DNA of 64,000 nucleotides. Origin: Polydactylus sextarius. Taxonomy: Eukaryota > Chordata > Actinopteri > Polynemidae. A program made the translations under genes and the position numbers. This document shows, piece after piece, positions 12,484 through 24,954 of the stretch. A model generated the notes under the pieces. The model saw only the letters and a list, made by a program, of their open reading frames with translations, did not search any database and had not been told where the DNA came from. The stretch is taken from positions 7,720,501-7,784,500 of the forward strand of contig CM028915.1 in NCBI GenBank assembly GCA_016801845.1, given 5' to 3'. Every line of letters starts with the position of its first letter. Positions within the stretch are counted from its first letter, which is position 1.

Positions 12484-13862
12484 CAGACATTAGAACTGAA
12501 CATCCCTTTTCCTCCATTCTTGTGCTTGCATGCTAAAGTATTAAAGCTGGAAATTTAAGGATAGATTTCATGTGTTTGTGATGAGTTTCCAACATCTGTT
12601 ATAAAAACCAGCATTCTAACAGTGATCGGAGTTTCAATTCTAAGGTTTTAGTGCTTATTGTGGGGAAAATAAAATGCCACATAAATAATTTCTCCTACTG
12701 AGAAAAGAAGACTGACTCTTGCTGTTTCTTTGTCAGACAACCTCACAGCGTGAAATAATATGTACTAAACTAAAAGGTTGAATTCATCTCCAGGGAACAT
12801 CTTGAATTCTTTTTCTCTTCCTCACTTTAACTCTCTGACTTACATGTTCTGTATTTGTGCTTACAATTTCCATTTACCCGTCTACAAATGTTGCCATCTA
12901 CCTCTCCTGCTGTCCTCTTAGCTACCTGTCAGCCTCTGTCCTATTAGTGTCACTTATGTGTCTCTCACTAAGCATTAATTCAAAGTAAGGCAGGGAGAAC
13001 TTTCAGGTGTTGGAGTGGAAGCAAAGTAAGGGCTGCTAGTTTGAGATAAAATGGTGTTGATATTTCCATAGTGGAATATTTCCACTAAGCTGGCAACATA
13101 AGTAATAATGTGTTAAGAGAAAATATAATTTCACTTTGACCTTCAACTCTAACTGAGTCTATAAGAAGGTCAAACAGACATTTTTCATTATTTAAATAAA
13201 TATTGGACCGTTTAATTTGCTCTACTTAGGCTGCATACAAAGGTAAAAAGAGAATGATCGATGTATATAATAACCTGGCAATTACGGTGAAATAACACTA
13301 TGGTTAACTATGATGAAGGACAGCTTAAATTGACTGCCACATGGACAAGACCTGCAGGTCATTGTTTTTAATGAATACCATTTTCTCAGTCTGGCACTTC
13401 TGGCTTAACATTAACTCTGCTGTTTGTCAACAGTAGTTTACGCCTGCCAATAATGTTACTGTCAGAGGTCCAGATGTCAACTGAATAACATGGAGCTGAT
13501 GTCAGGTATCTGACGACGAGGAGGACTCTTTCTGAAAGCTTGTTTATTAAAAAACCATAAGTTTAGGAGGGTAAAGAAATGTTACAGACATTTTAGGAAA
13601 CATTTAACATCAGTGGACACACAGCTGAGTGGCTGATACTAAGTGATGGTGACTAGCAAAAAATGTGGAGAAGAAAACCCAATATATTTTGAGTGCTGTA
13701 TTGTATTGTGTGTGCATGTTGGTTTGTGCTTGTGTGTGCATGTGGTTCCATCCTGCAGGCTAATAATCATTGCCTCTCTCCAGATGGAGGAGTGTGCCCA
13801 ACTCAGCAGAGGTCTTCCTGCTTCCTCAGGGCATGGAAAGTAGGGGGTAACAGAGTGTGTGA

Positions 13863-13906
13863 GCGTGTGTGTGTGAGCGTGTGTGTGTGTGTGTGGATGT
13901 GTGTAC
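13863..13906. repeat. (GT)n microsatellite
   Basis: GT units with GAGC and GGAT interruptions. Confidence 0.85.
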
Positions 13907-15710
13907 ATTTGTGTATTTGAGTGCATATGGAGGAAAGAATTGAACTGTCACTTACCGAGCATCCTCCAGGGGATAAGGATCACATAGCGAAGGAGAGGGA
14001 GCCAAATTAAATAAAGGCTTTTGGCATCATCAATCTATGACAGACAACTTTGTTAACACATACCTTCAGTCACTTATTTTACTCAAACACTGAAAGTGTC
14101 GGTGTGTAACTTGTGTGTGTCCGCTGGGTGGAGGCAATCATCTATAACGCTGTATAGCACAATATATTTTTTTTCATTGCTGTTGCCCACGTGGGAATTA
14201 AAGAACTTATCTTTGCTCACGCTCTTCACAACGATGACAACAACAAAAAAAATACTGCTATAACAAAACCATTTAGAAGAATAAAAACATCTCAGCACAT
14301 AAATTATTCAGAAAAGTGTTTAGAGGCTAAGGGAAAGCCATTTGTTGCGTTTAATGGCACCTGCACTGGTTTTCTTTTCAAGTAAAAGTTACATTTTTAT
14401 CTTTTTCGTCTGTCTTTTCTGTTTCATACTTACTCACGTCACAGTGTAAGTGTGTAAACACTACAACACATACCACAAATTTAATACAATAACTGATCTC
14501 CGCTCTTTAACAAGCAGAAACACACTAGCAGAGAGGATTCATGTCCCTATAGAGAGGAACCTTCTCAGGAGCCCTTGGCTTTGTTTGAATGACAGGTGGA
14601 AATGAGCTTCTTTCTCAGTCCTGTCACAGTGCAGAAATACGATGTCACGAGGTGAACCTGTGGCAAAGAAGTGTCTCAGAGAAGATTGGGCCTAGAGATC
14701 CACCCACTCAGTCTTATTACACATAAATGTGCCAGCACATGCACACACACATACACACAGGTGATAAAATGTACAGTTTTTGCGCAACTTCTCAGGGTCA
14801 TGAATAAATTATTCAGACATTCACCAATGTGTACATACTTTCTTACTTTTAAACCACAGAAATCCACACCTGCAGGTGCTATAGCCCACTAGGCAAAGTG
14901 TCTGTAGTTCAGTCATGCTTAGAGTACAGGGCAGTATTTGTTCAAGTGGGCAGAATTTTCTCTCATTCCAGACAGAGAATGTCATTACCCTCAAACCCAA
15001 CCTATTCGACGATAAATGACTATGTAACAAATCTTTTCTTTATCTAAAAACTTGAGTGATGAAACATTTCTGTATATTTACATCTGATTCATGTGCTGAT
15101 ATACTCAAGTGATTTGCAGTAAATTGCCTCCGTCAGCAGCTATGTAAAACTCCCATTGGGAGAAATGAATCACTGAGAGAATTAAATCTCGACTTGTCTG
15201 GTCTTGTTCTTTGCCAGTGTTTAATACTTCTTAATGTTGTGATAATTAGTGTAGCCAAGAAGAGTGAGAGCATATAACAGACAAGACACACTCAGGTGTG
15301 TTGAACTAATGCCCTCTGGTGGTTAAAGTATAGTATATTGCTTTTTTTTGTCAGGAGGATGGTGCAGACTTGGCTTCTATAGTAGATAGATGCAGTAATA
15401 TAAAGATAGTAGCTCTGGATCTTTTGTAGTAGTAAACAGGGAGTTTGGTTAATTTGACCATGTAAGTTTTTTATGACAGCATTATGGCTGAGGTCAGGAT
15501 TGAACGCTGGGTCTCAGCCTGAGATGGATATTGTGCTTTAGCAGGTTGCCATCTAGAGTCAGGATGTGCACAGTGCAGAGTAATGCACCCAACTGTGGAT
15601 GTGTTTGCTGAACCATTTCGTAGGTTGAGATGAAGAAGTGTTAAATAAGAGGGTTAGGGGGGGAAAACACACTCTTGTGCCTCCTGTAGCTATAACCCTG
15701 CCACCCCACC

Positions 15711-15712
15711 AC

Positions 15713-15739
<27 letters not shown>
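15711..15739. repeat. (CA)n microsatellite
   Basis: About 14 CA units, followed after a short break by a second small CA run and a CACCC stretch. Confidence 0.9.
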
Positions 15740-15743
<4 letters not shown>

Positions 15744-17599
15744 ACACACACACATACGCACACCCAATCACATAGCACACAAACTCACCATCATCATGGT
15801 TGACAGACAGATCTCCCAGAGGTCCCGCTGGTCCTGGGGGACCTCAGGGATCAGTGAGGTGGATATTCTTAATGTCAGCTCTTGACTGTCAGGGCAGAAC
15901 ACCCCCCCCCCAACTGTGAGGTGGTGACTCAAGAGAGCCATTAGGGCATATACCAATACATACAATTACTGTGTACTGTCATTGATGTATTTGACTTCCG
16001 TGCAGTAAGATGCAACAATATAGCAATTTATCATTTATATTTTGGTGCATTACAGGAGGAACTGTACTGTTCATAAAGAATTGCTCTTTGTTATTTATTT
16101 TTCTTCCAGAATAATTCTCAACACCTTGTCTTACTTCACTGAATAAGGTGCTTAAACTACAAAAAAACATAGAAATTTAAGGTCAACTGTTCCCTTTGTA
16201 TTCTCGGTTGATTATATAATCTTATCTTCATATTTTCCACAGTTTTATTGCACATGTACAGTCAGAAATATTCATGTTTAATGTTGCTACGTTATCTGTA
16301 GCATTAGTTGGATTTTTAAAACAATGACAACGTGCAACTGAATGTTCATCCAACAACACCTCAGAGTTGTCAGTATGTCCTCTTCACACCACAGATTCAG
16401 ATTGCATCAGATCAATCTTCCACCAGCTCCAACATGCCACATCTATCGCAGAGACCGAGAGAGTTGTTAAATTGTCTTTTTTTTCATATCTTTTGTTTTG
16501 ACAAGCACTTGGGTGTTAAGTTAAGTATTGCACATCATTAATTTGCTGGTGACAGTCTGGGTGACTACAAATAGAGATAAAGGCACACTGAATTCAGAAC
16601 TCCAACAAAGATGAAGTAAAAATAGCTGGCTCTTTTTAGTGAGCGTACTTCACAATCAAGCATTCAAGTCTTTATGAGCTGTAACTTTGCTGATAAAGGT
16701 TGCCATTGTAAACATGCTTTCAAGCTGCTGCTGCTAAAGCTCCATGGAGCCAACAGTCTTTCTTCTAGTGTCCTCAGACAGCGTGAAAAAGCAGCATAAG
16801 TTAACCTTGAGTAACTATTGCTGTTAATAATTCCATGCTTTTGTAGAAATAGATAAAAATATGTGTGCACACTTTGTCTTTTGATATGACAGCAGGTATT
16901 TATTTAGAGAGGAGACACAGTGCAAAACCAAAAATGTTGGAAAAAATGGGGGCATTTGGTCAGAGGAGCATCATTGGCCATATGAAGTACATCTAGATGT
17001 AGATGTAGATCATAGTAATTAGTAATAACACATATTGTACACAACAATTTTACAGTCTTTATATATAAATCAAATAAGACATCTCCATTAGTACCACTAC
17101 AGTTAATTAATGTTGTAATTTAGGTTATTTTAATTAATTAAAATCTGATGCTTCTATCTCTTTGCAAATATGAGTAAAAGAGGCTTTTAAGTCAAAAATG
17201 ACTGAGAAACACTTATTTTGTTAATTAACTCAGTCATATCTGGAAAAAAACTCTCCTTATTCTTTTCAAAGGTGTTATTTGTGTTGTAAACTTCAGAGGA
17301 AATCAAGGAAAATTATGTGGTTTGTATTACTTTATAATCGCATTTTAACATTCATAGGAGCACAGCAAAGTGAATAGCATCAAAAGCGTTTAAAGGGCAT
17401 TAAAAATGAGTATAGTTCTTGCAAATATGAAAGTCACATCAACACAATCCACTTTGCAATGTGCAAATCAGTAAGTAGGTCGTTCTCTTCACTGCCACAG
17501 CACCGAGATGTTTAATGTGCCTACGTTTTCAAACTACTTTTGAATTCCCTCTATTAGGCAAAGCTTTGACTCAGCTTCACATGTTTCTTTTTTGACCAC

Positions 17600-17801
17600 C
17601 ATGCAGTGCCACATCACATCTCCTCCCTCTCTTCCCAGTCTCTCCTTTTTGCCCCCCCTCTCCACTCCCCCCTTTACTCAATCCTTCCTATTTTTCCCAT
17701 GTGCAAAAGCAGTCTTCTCTTACATCCTCTCTCCATAGTTTCAATTTCAGATTGTTCTTCAGTAGTATAGGATTTTATGTTTTGCCCCCCACCATCTCTC
17801 T

Positions 17802-17841
<40 letters not shown>

Positions 17842-18150
17842 GCTCATCTCTCTCTCTCTCTCTTTTTCTCATCTTGGAGACAGTAGTGTGCATGCAGCCT
17901 CAAATCTAAGCTGCTGCCTATCAGGCTGCTCCCGTTTCCTCTCCTCTGCTCTCTGCGCTATACTGCACCGCACTGCTTGTCTCTCTCTTCCTCACATCTC
18001 CATCTCTCCTCCTTCTCTTTCTCTCTTCTTTCTTCCTCTCTACCTGTGTTCCTCTCCACTTGTAAGCTCTTTTCTTCTGCCGTGCTTTGCTGCGCTCTGC
18101 TCCATTGTTTTGGAAAAATATTGTACACCCTGGGTTTTTTTTTTTTCTTT
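17600..18150. repeat. Pyrimidine-rich tract with (CT)n core
   Basis: The + strand is dominated by C and T for about 550 bases, with near-pure (TC)n at 17804-17871 and T-rich runs to about 18157. It yields spurious Ser/Leu-rich frames on the + strand (17777-18289) and a Glu/Arg-rich 204-codon frame on the minus strand. The tract ends about 400 bases before the trpm3 start codon, so it is probably part of the promoter; GA/CT repeats are common at vertebrate neural promoters. A transcription start cannot be fixed from sequence. Confidence 0.7.
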
Positions 18151-18544
18151 TTTTTTCGCGCCAGAGCTGAGTACACTCCAGCTACTGGTGGAAGAGGAAT
18201 CAGATGCTCCTGGTGCTCCAGGTTTGGCTTGCCTTGAACTTTTTGGATCTTTGGGGCTGGAGTGGAGAAGAGCGCAGGGAGGGAGGTGAGGAGTAGGGGG
18301 CAGAGTGCTGCCCAGGTGAGCGCTTCATCTGCTCGGGGACGTAAAGAGGCTTCAACGTGGTGGCGGCGGCGGTGGTGGTATTTGATGGTTGTCCGTCGAG
18401 GGTCATGCCCTGGGACTTGTGTGCTTCTCAGCAGTTGGAGTTGGAGACCCTCTCCCATTTTTGCCCCCCTAGTGGGGCAGCATTGATCCTGGTGCCGGAA
18501 AAAGCCAGTGGGCACCAGTGGCTGCACCGTGAAGAGTGGGCACC
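18151..18544 (+). promoter_or_regulatory. trpm3: trpm3 proximal promoter / 5' leader
   Basis: Local GC and CpG content rises here compared with surrounding DNA (CGCGCCAG at 18157, a GGCGGCGGCGG run near 18362). An in-frame TGA at 18530 precedes the start codon, so the coding frame cannot extend upstream without splicing; this differs from the longer human leader that I recall. Three ATG-started uORFs lie here: 18204-18296, 18385-18486 and 18405-18548. How much is transcribed is unknown. A possible small intron (18316-18472) is described in the findings. Confidence 0.45.
18204..18296 (+). CDS. Upstream ORF 1 in trpm3 leader (30 codons)
   Basis: Starts ATGCTCCTGG and ends at TAG 18294-18296. 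It encodes a hydrophobic start (MLLVLQVWLALNFLDLWGW) followed by a Glu/Arg-rich end. It could be a regulatory uORF if this region is transcribed; there is no evidence that the peptide is functional. Confidence 0.25.
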   Translation: MLLVLQVWLALNFLDLWGWSGEERREGGEE

Positions 18545-18548
18545 ATGA
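18405..18548 (+). CDS. Upstream ORF 3 overlapping the trpm3 start
   Basis: 47 codons starting MPWDLCASQQ and ending EEWAP. Its TGA stop (18546-18548) overlaps the trpm3 start codon (18545-18547) as ATGA. Such overlap can permit termination-reinitiation or can repress the main frame. uORF 2 (18385-18486, 33 codons) overlaps it in another frame. Confidence 0.3.
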   Translation: MPWDLCASQQLELETLSHFCPPSGAALILVPEKASGHQWLHREEWAP

Positions 18549-18634
18549 ACCAGCTGGATGCACCACGGCCACTCAACTGGACCATCAGAAAACTGTGCCA
18601 TGCAGCCTTCCTGCCATCTGTACGCCTGCTGAAG
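18545..18634 (+). CDS. trpm3: trpm3 coding exon 1 (N-terminus, 30 residues)
   Basis: The start codon has an A at -3 (CACCATGA), a good vertebrate initiation context, and is the first ATG after an in-frame TGA at 18530. The exon encodes residues 1-30, including RPLNWTIRKLCHAAFLPSV, then Arg-Leu-Leu-Lys, ending at the donor GAAG|GTAAAG (phase 0). This segment matches, from memory, the MNQ-type N-terminus of mammalian TRPM3 and not TRPM1, which is the strongest evidence for the gene's identity. TRPM3 is a heat- and neurosteroid-activated, calcium-permeable plasma-membrane cation channel; this part is cytosolic. An exon that starts with ATG and ends in phase 0 can be replaced by another first exon, as happens in mammals. 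Confidence 0.96.
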
Positions 18635-18639
18635 GTAAA

Positions 18640-19420
18640 GGAGCACAGGGGAAGGGAGACTTGGAACAAGAGAGTGGGAATGAACTAAAAAATAAATGCC
18701 CAGGGAGGTGTGTTGTAAAATATGTCAGGCAGCCCTCCAACTATCCTGCTGCTTTCCAAAGGAAGATAAGTAAAAAGAGGTGTGAGGAAACAAAATGAAT
18801 GCTAAGGAAAGCTGCTATACCGCATCTATGGCTTCTTTCAGTTGTATTTACTACATAACCTAGTGACTGAATGGCAGGCGTTAAGGAGGGATATGTGGGA
18901 TAGGACGTAGTCAAATATAAGATGATTACAGGCATAAAAAGAAACTACCAGTATAAAAAAAACTCGCTGAGAGTGTGATGGTTTTGGAAGTGTGGCTATG
19001 TGAAAAGAGTAGAAGATGAAAATGGAGTCTGGTTACAGCAGTTGCATGATGTTAAAGAGGTGCACACAGAGTGAGATGGAGAAGCTGAAGAAGCAGTGAC
19101 AAGGAAAGTGTGTTGAAAGATATTTATAAATGATGAAGAGCAAGAACAAGATGAAGGACACAGAACAGACGACAAGAGATGGAAGGAAATGAGAGGGTGA
19201 GAGTGGATTATAAAGGGTCCAGTCTTAAAACAGCAAGAGGGTGAGACAAAGGGTGAAGGTGGAAGCGTGGAGGAAAATAGGAAAAAACAAGATTGTGAAC
19301 AAAAAAGGTAGGATTAAAAGGGAAAAGAGGATTTATATAGGTGAGGAGTATTATTAAATGGGTAATGATGGACAGGACTGAGGAGATTTAGGAAGAGGTA
19401 GATGCACAATGTAAAATCTC
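18640..19420 (+). repeat. Purine-rich tract downstream of exon 1
   Basis: The + strand is strongly enriched in A and G (GAGATGGAGAAGCTGAAGAAG-like runs around 19070-19420) without being a clean tandem repeat. It mirrors the pyrimidine-rich tract upstream of exon 1. Purine-rich RNA-like strands just after a promoter favour R-loops; that is inference. Confidence 0.6.
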
Positions 19421-20014
19421 AGTTGACAGGACTGGTGTTACAATGAATTCATCAGTGCACCAGTAAAACCATGTGTTGGAGTTGTGTATTTTGTGTATGT
19501 TGAGTTATTTGGGTCAAGCGTGCAAACCACACCTTTTCACCTTCACGTGACCAGAGGTGTGTAACATAATGTCCATAAATGGGTGTAGATTTATCCGCGT
19601 ATATGAGCATGTACGGGTGCATTTGTGTCCATGTCCTTCAGCTATAAATCCAGAGAGCCTTTATGTGCCTTGTTTATAGACAGTTGTAGCTTAAAATCTC
19701 ATCTTTATTCACCCATGTGTTTTTATAAGCAGGCTACAGACACTGCAAGGAGGGCTATTGTGGGAGGTCTTAAATGCCTCTTCTTCATTCTCCTTTGATC
19801 TGGCTTTATCAAAGTGTCTCACAGAACAGTGTTGCTGTGATGTTGAAGCACACAACCAGAGTGCCTGGGCTCACATGTCAGGCATTTGCATTTGTATAGC
19901 CTGGTTAAATGAATATCATTGTAATTCTTCATTAAACGTGCCTTGGGTGTGTATGTGGTGCTGAAAACATGTGTTTCTTAGGATGCACATGGTGTGGTTG
20001 GTCCACATGCTTTA

Positions 20015-20117
20015 TCATGGATCTTTACATGAAGATACAGCTTTATCAACGTAGTCTCTCTGCATTAACACAGGGAGACTAGATTGATAAAGCTGCATCT
20101 TCATGTAATATCCATGA
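20015..20117. repeat. Near-perfect 103-nt hairpin (fold-back or miRNA-like)
   Basis: Left arm 20015-20058 and right arm 20075-20117 pair over about 43 bases with only four mismatches and one single-base bulge, closed by a 16-nt loop (20059-20074). The arms begin TCATGGAT and end ATCCATGA, and share the core CAGCTTTATCAA. Size and shape fit a precursor microRNA or a short palindromic transposon. I do not recognise it as a known miRNA, and it is not miR-204. Confidence 0.85.
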
Positions 20118-20336
20118 CTGAGCTCCTAAATCAACCATTCAACATTTATTAAAGTAAAATGAGCTTAAATTCCACTTTAAACACCCCCAAAGGTTGAAGT
20201 GAATTTACTCAAATAAGATTCATCTGGATGCTCTTTTCTCCCTGAGCATCAGGACTATATGAATAGCTGATGGCATCATGTCATCAAATTTCCATCGACA
20301 CTGAACACATGACGCCCTCAGCAGGCTCATAACTGC

Positions 20337-20352
20337 AAAAAAAAAAAAAAAA
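20337..20352. repeat. Poly(A) run
   Basis: Sixteen A residues followed by G-A and a T run, a possible retroposon tail or slippage tract. Confidence 0.8.
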
Positions 20353-23300
20353 GATTTTTTTTACATTTTGGGGCATTCTACCTGTGAAATGGAAAATGTT
20401 CTCATCCCATACTACCTCACTGTGTCCTGACTGTTTATGAACAGCTTCAGAATAAGCAACATCATTATCACTGTTCGTCTTTGCTGTTTAGATCAGGAGA
20501 TGCTTGCTCATATTTACTACTTTAGACTCTTCCTGCCGTTACTTATCACTGAATCTTCATTTTGATGTTAAGTACATGTACATACAGTTTTTATATTGGT
20601 ACTAGCACCTTAGCCCGCAGCTCTGCCTGTCTTAACTTCATGAGTTAAGCCACAAATGATAATGGTTCCTGAAACTGTGTTTACTGTATGTAAATCCCTC
20701 TCAGGAGACATCAGGCTGTCAGTGTGAAATTACCTTAATAGGCCTGTCATTACTGTTGGAAATTTCTGCATAGCAAGCACTTTCCTCTTATGTCCCTCTA
20801 ACTTATTACCTGCCCGCTGCTTCCATCTGCATATTTATGCTTGTGTGTGCGTTTGAGTCAGACTACAATTTATAGACTGATGTTTTCTGTCTTGGGTAGG
20901 ACGCTGTGTCCAACAGATTGTGTAGGTGTGCGCTCGGTGTGCATGCTACTCTGTGAGCATGTGCATCGATAATGCAGCGCTACAGGCACAGTTGACGTTG
21001 CAGCAAACGTGTGCACTGAAAACAGTGGTGTGTGAGTATGAGTGTGTGTAAGATTTGAACCCTGCAGTCTGATCACAATGGGAGACTCAGCTGCAAACAA
21101 CACATTTAACCTTTATATTTAATGTTAAATTGAGATTATAGATGTGGATAACCCATCAGGAATTGTCCTCATCTTTATGATATAAACTGCACCACCACAT
21201 GTGTCTCCTCAAAGCCTTGATCCAAACCAGTGAAGCAATCTAAATTCAAGCTAACCTGCTTTTCATCAAAAATCTATTACTGGTTTCACCGTCTTCTTAA
21301 CTCACCTTTATTAACCTTAAGTTGACCGTGAAACAAGTGGACTTGTGTGTCTACGCGCGGGTGCATGAAACAGACCTGTAACACACTCGCTCACTGATCA
21401 TTCGAAGATATCATCTTCAAAGTGGCAAAGCTCTTTGGCTCTTATCACTGATGTGGAGTTAACTGTTTGATTTCTCATCCAGTAAAGAATTTAAGGTTAT
21501 GAAATATTTAGGCTAAGTTATTTCAGCTCAAAGTTAAATGTAATTGAGTTCTGTGTCTGTGTGAATGTTCTTCAGTCTCAGCTGTTTCACAGTTCAGATG
21601 TAATGGTGACTAATTGTTGTCACATTATACAGAATAGAATTTGTTTAATCTAAAGTGGATATCCCCAGTATAGTTGTTTTTTGTGGCTGTAAGGGCAGTA
21701 ACACAGCACTAACTCAGTCATATTAATGATGCCAACCTGACAATGAATCACGTTTGCACTGACATGACTGTTCACCCAATAATTAATTTCATTACAACAA
21801 CTTCCCATCGACCTTTAAAATGGCAAGCAATTGGCCAAGTGCCACTTCACAGAAGAGTAATGCCTCTATTAGACAGGAGAGAAGAGGTGTTTCCTGAACT
21901 AGGACACATTTTTAAAAAACGGAGACAAAGCACACCTGGAGTTTTTACTCCGGTCCGTGTGCTCCCATCCTGTGTGTCTAGCCAGAATACTGTCCAAAAA
22001 TAGAGTAAAACATTTTTTTTAGATTATTGTCCCTTTGAAACCTCATGGTGTTTTTATCTGAACCTTTACAAAATGTGCTCTTTGATGAGTATGAATATTT
22101 ACAACATTGACAGCAGAGATATTTTGTAGGGAACCAATATTGAACAGAGAATCAGAAATTAAAAAAGGTCCTTTTCTATCCTCTTTTGCCTTAAAAACCT
22201 CTTTCACATTCACCAGAGTGCACATGTACATATATTATACTTTTTTGCTTTTTAAGATAAGAGACAGTTTTACACGGCCACATTTCTTGTTCTTTTTTAA
22301 GCCTTTTTGTCGTTCAAGTTAAGTTGTCTTTGTAAGGAGTTTTGCACTCCACAGTTTGCACTTATCAGATAGCTAATAGTTAATAGCTCTGCAGTGCAGC
22401 ACAGTAATTGTGTAAAGAAATGCTGCATGCAGTGAATCTTTCTTTTGTTCTCCTCATGAAGTTGTTAATTTTTGCCCTTCCCTCTTGTCTCTACCTTCCA
22501 TCTTTTTCTGTGCCATGTTTTTTTTCCCCGTCTGTCTCACACTTTCATCTTCTCTCTGTCTTTGTTACAATATCCTCTTCTTGTTCCTCTCTGTTGCTTG
22601 CATTTCATTGCCTCCCATAATAAACATAAAGATTGGAAAACAGCCCATGTTATTTCACAGTCTTTACGTAATAATATTTTAAAAAGATCCTCTATCATAA
22701 TGATTTGAAATGAATTTGATATTTGCAATGTACATTATTTCTATTGGGCAAAGTACATGCCATCACCCATAGGTGGCACCACCCATTTTTGTATACACAG
22801 TAGATACAGTAAGGTGGACAGATACAGTAGATCTCTGGATGAGGACTGTTTTTGTGTATATTACATATTCCTTAAGTGTAATAGTATTTATTTATTTCTG
22901 ATATTTTTATATGTCTGATCTCTGTTAGTTAGTTAATTAGTAGTGATGGGGTCCTTAAAATGATACAGATGTTGCACCGGTATAACAGTGCTGCACCTCA
23001 TTGTGTCTTAATTTTCACTGACTAAAGAGTTGATTGATGAGTCTGTTTAAGTCTTTACTAGAAATCCGTTCCTGTTTTGTAGTGATCAGTCAAATGTAGT
23101 GTGAATGTTGGAGAAAGTTAAGTTCAGTTCAAGCAGCCAGTCTTTGCGCAAGATTCTCTCTGTTCTGCTTCACTTACATTGTGATGAATATTGGGACAGC
23201 ATGGACTGTTCCAATTACCAAGTTGGCAGAAACCACTGATTATCTTATTGAATTTTTTTGCCGTGTCGGATGACAATGACCCCCATAATATGTATCTTTC

Positions 23301-24954
23301 TGTTTATTTTGGTGTTTTTGAATTTATTCAATCAGTGGGAACGCACACAAAATATAAACCCTTAAAAACAGACAGATGATATGTTGCTCTCTAATGTTTT
23401 ACAAAGACCGTTATTAAGTATTTACCATCAGCATAAAAACATAATAAGTTGCTTACATAAAGGATACAACATTTCAGTGAGCAATACGGTCACAAAGACA
23501 AAACAGTGAATAAAAGACAGAAATTGGAAATCTTAATTAATAAACTGACAAAAACAGCTTAACATAAAATATAATTAATGTGCAAGTAGCTGCTCATTCA
23601 TCTTTTCTTACTGTTAACTTGTATAGCGCAGTGGAGGTTAGTATTGTTTTTTTCCCAAAAATGCCCCACTCTTGATTTTCTTTTACTTCTACTCTTACTG
23701 ACAGATCCTGACCCTGATGAGAGCAAATACTGTTTGACTGTTGAACAAAACTGAAGGAAACATGTTGACACACACACACTCTGAAAGGACGGTCTTTTCT
23801 TTTGTTTCACTCTCACTTAACCTCTTCTTCTTAACCAGAAAATTCAGTGTTTAGGAAATTGCAATTAAAACCATACCTCACTAATGAGCCAAAATTAGAA
23901 CATAAGCCTCCAATTAGCACCTCATTCCTTTATTTAGCAACAAAAAGTCTTTACATTTCCTATTTGGCATGTTTCCTCACAACGTCAACTGGAAGTGAAA
24001 CAGGCTGTTTGCAAATGTGTCTCTTACTCTTTGTGTAATATCTTCAAATGGAAAACCAGCTCGAGGAAACAATGTGTCGTCATATTATTTGTACGCTTTG
24101 TTTCTAAATGCGTTTGCCTTGAATTAATACAACAGATAGTACAGACTGATTCTACGTACCAGCCAGCTGCTGAATCATTTATGAGAGCTGATGCTGAAAG
24201 GACCTGCATTTTCGCGAATGAAAGTATAATTCCACTTCTAGCTTTCACTGTGGAGATTTCTCACATGGAAGCATAAAAACATGAAGGACACAAACACACA
24301 CACACCCATAAATGTAAATTCCACCCCCAGCTTCTGCCTTGTAGTCAGAGCTGTAGCATTCATGACACTCACAGTAGAGTTATGAACTCTGAACACTGAC
24401 CTTTGGCCTGTTAACTGTCAGGGGGACTTGGATGGTGATGGAGGACTGTTTAATTATTTATATGGACGGTTGGTCATGAATCCTCCTGACATGCTTCCTG
24501 AACATGTAGAAAGTGTGACACTGGTATTGGGTGAATTTATAGTATGCATATATTTATACGGCATACTCTAGTTGGATGTGTGTGCTGAGATTTGTGCATG
24601 TAGGATTGTCGACATATCATTATGCTACTGCATGCTTGTTTGGACCTAGTGTACATCTTCCATTTGATTTGTGTGCAGCAGTGCAGAACCTGGCCTTTTA
24701 AAGTACATTAAAGCCAGCATCTCTCAGCATGTAGACAAAATATCTTAAACATGCTTGAATTTGGATCCAGGCATTTAAAAACACAATACTAGAAGGGCTT
24801 TTTCCCCCCAGAAAGTTAAACTGGAAACTAATGTAAAACATATTTATGCCATTGTGGATTAAAGGAGTCATTTTATAGTTGATTAATCCATCCAGTATGA
24901 AGACAGAGAGAGCAGCAGTTCAGCTAAGATTAGCAAGACTTCTGTGGCTCAGAG

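Larger units (their letters stand above)
12484..17599. other. Noncoding DNA upstream of trpm3
   Basis: Contains a GT tract (13863-13906), a CA tract (15711-15739) and a run of C at 15902-15910. No exon was recognised. It may be intergenic, or intron of a longer trpm3 isoform if the fish gene has a more distal first exon as mammalian TRPM3 does. Confidence 0.5.

Noticed and set aside
16190..16200. TTCCCTTTGTA, identical to the first ten bases of miR-204
   Set aside because: The remaining twelve bases do not match and no hairpin surrounds it; chance match.
17777..18289. 170-codon + strand frame rich in Ser and Leu
   Set aside because: Direct translation of (TC)n; not a protein.
17958..18572. 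204-codon minus-strand open frame, the longest in the window
   Set aside because: It lies opposite the CT-rich tract and the trpm3 leader, giving Glu/Arg/Lys-rich low complexity. No domain or splice support.
18508..18798. 96-codon frame overlapping trpm3 exon 1
   Set aside because: Begins at GTG rather than ATG and is out of frame with the conserved trpm3 peptide; no independent support.
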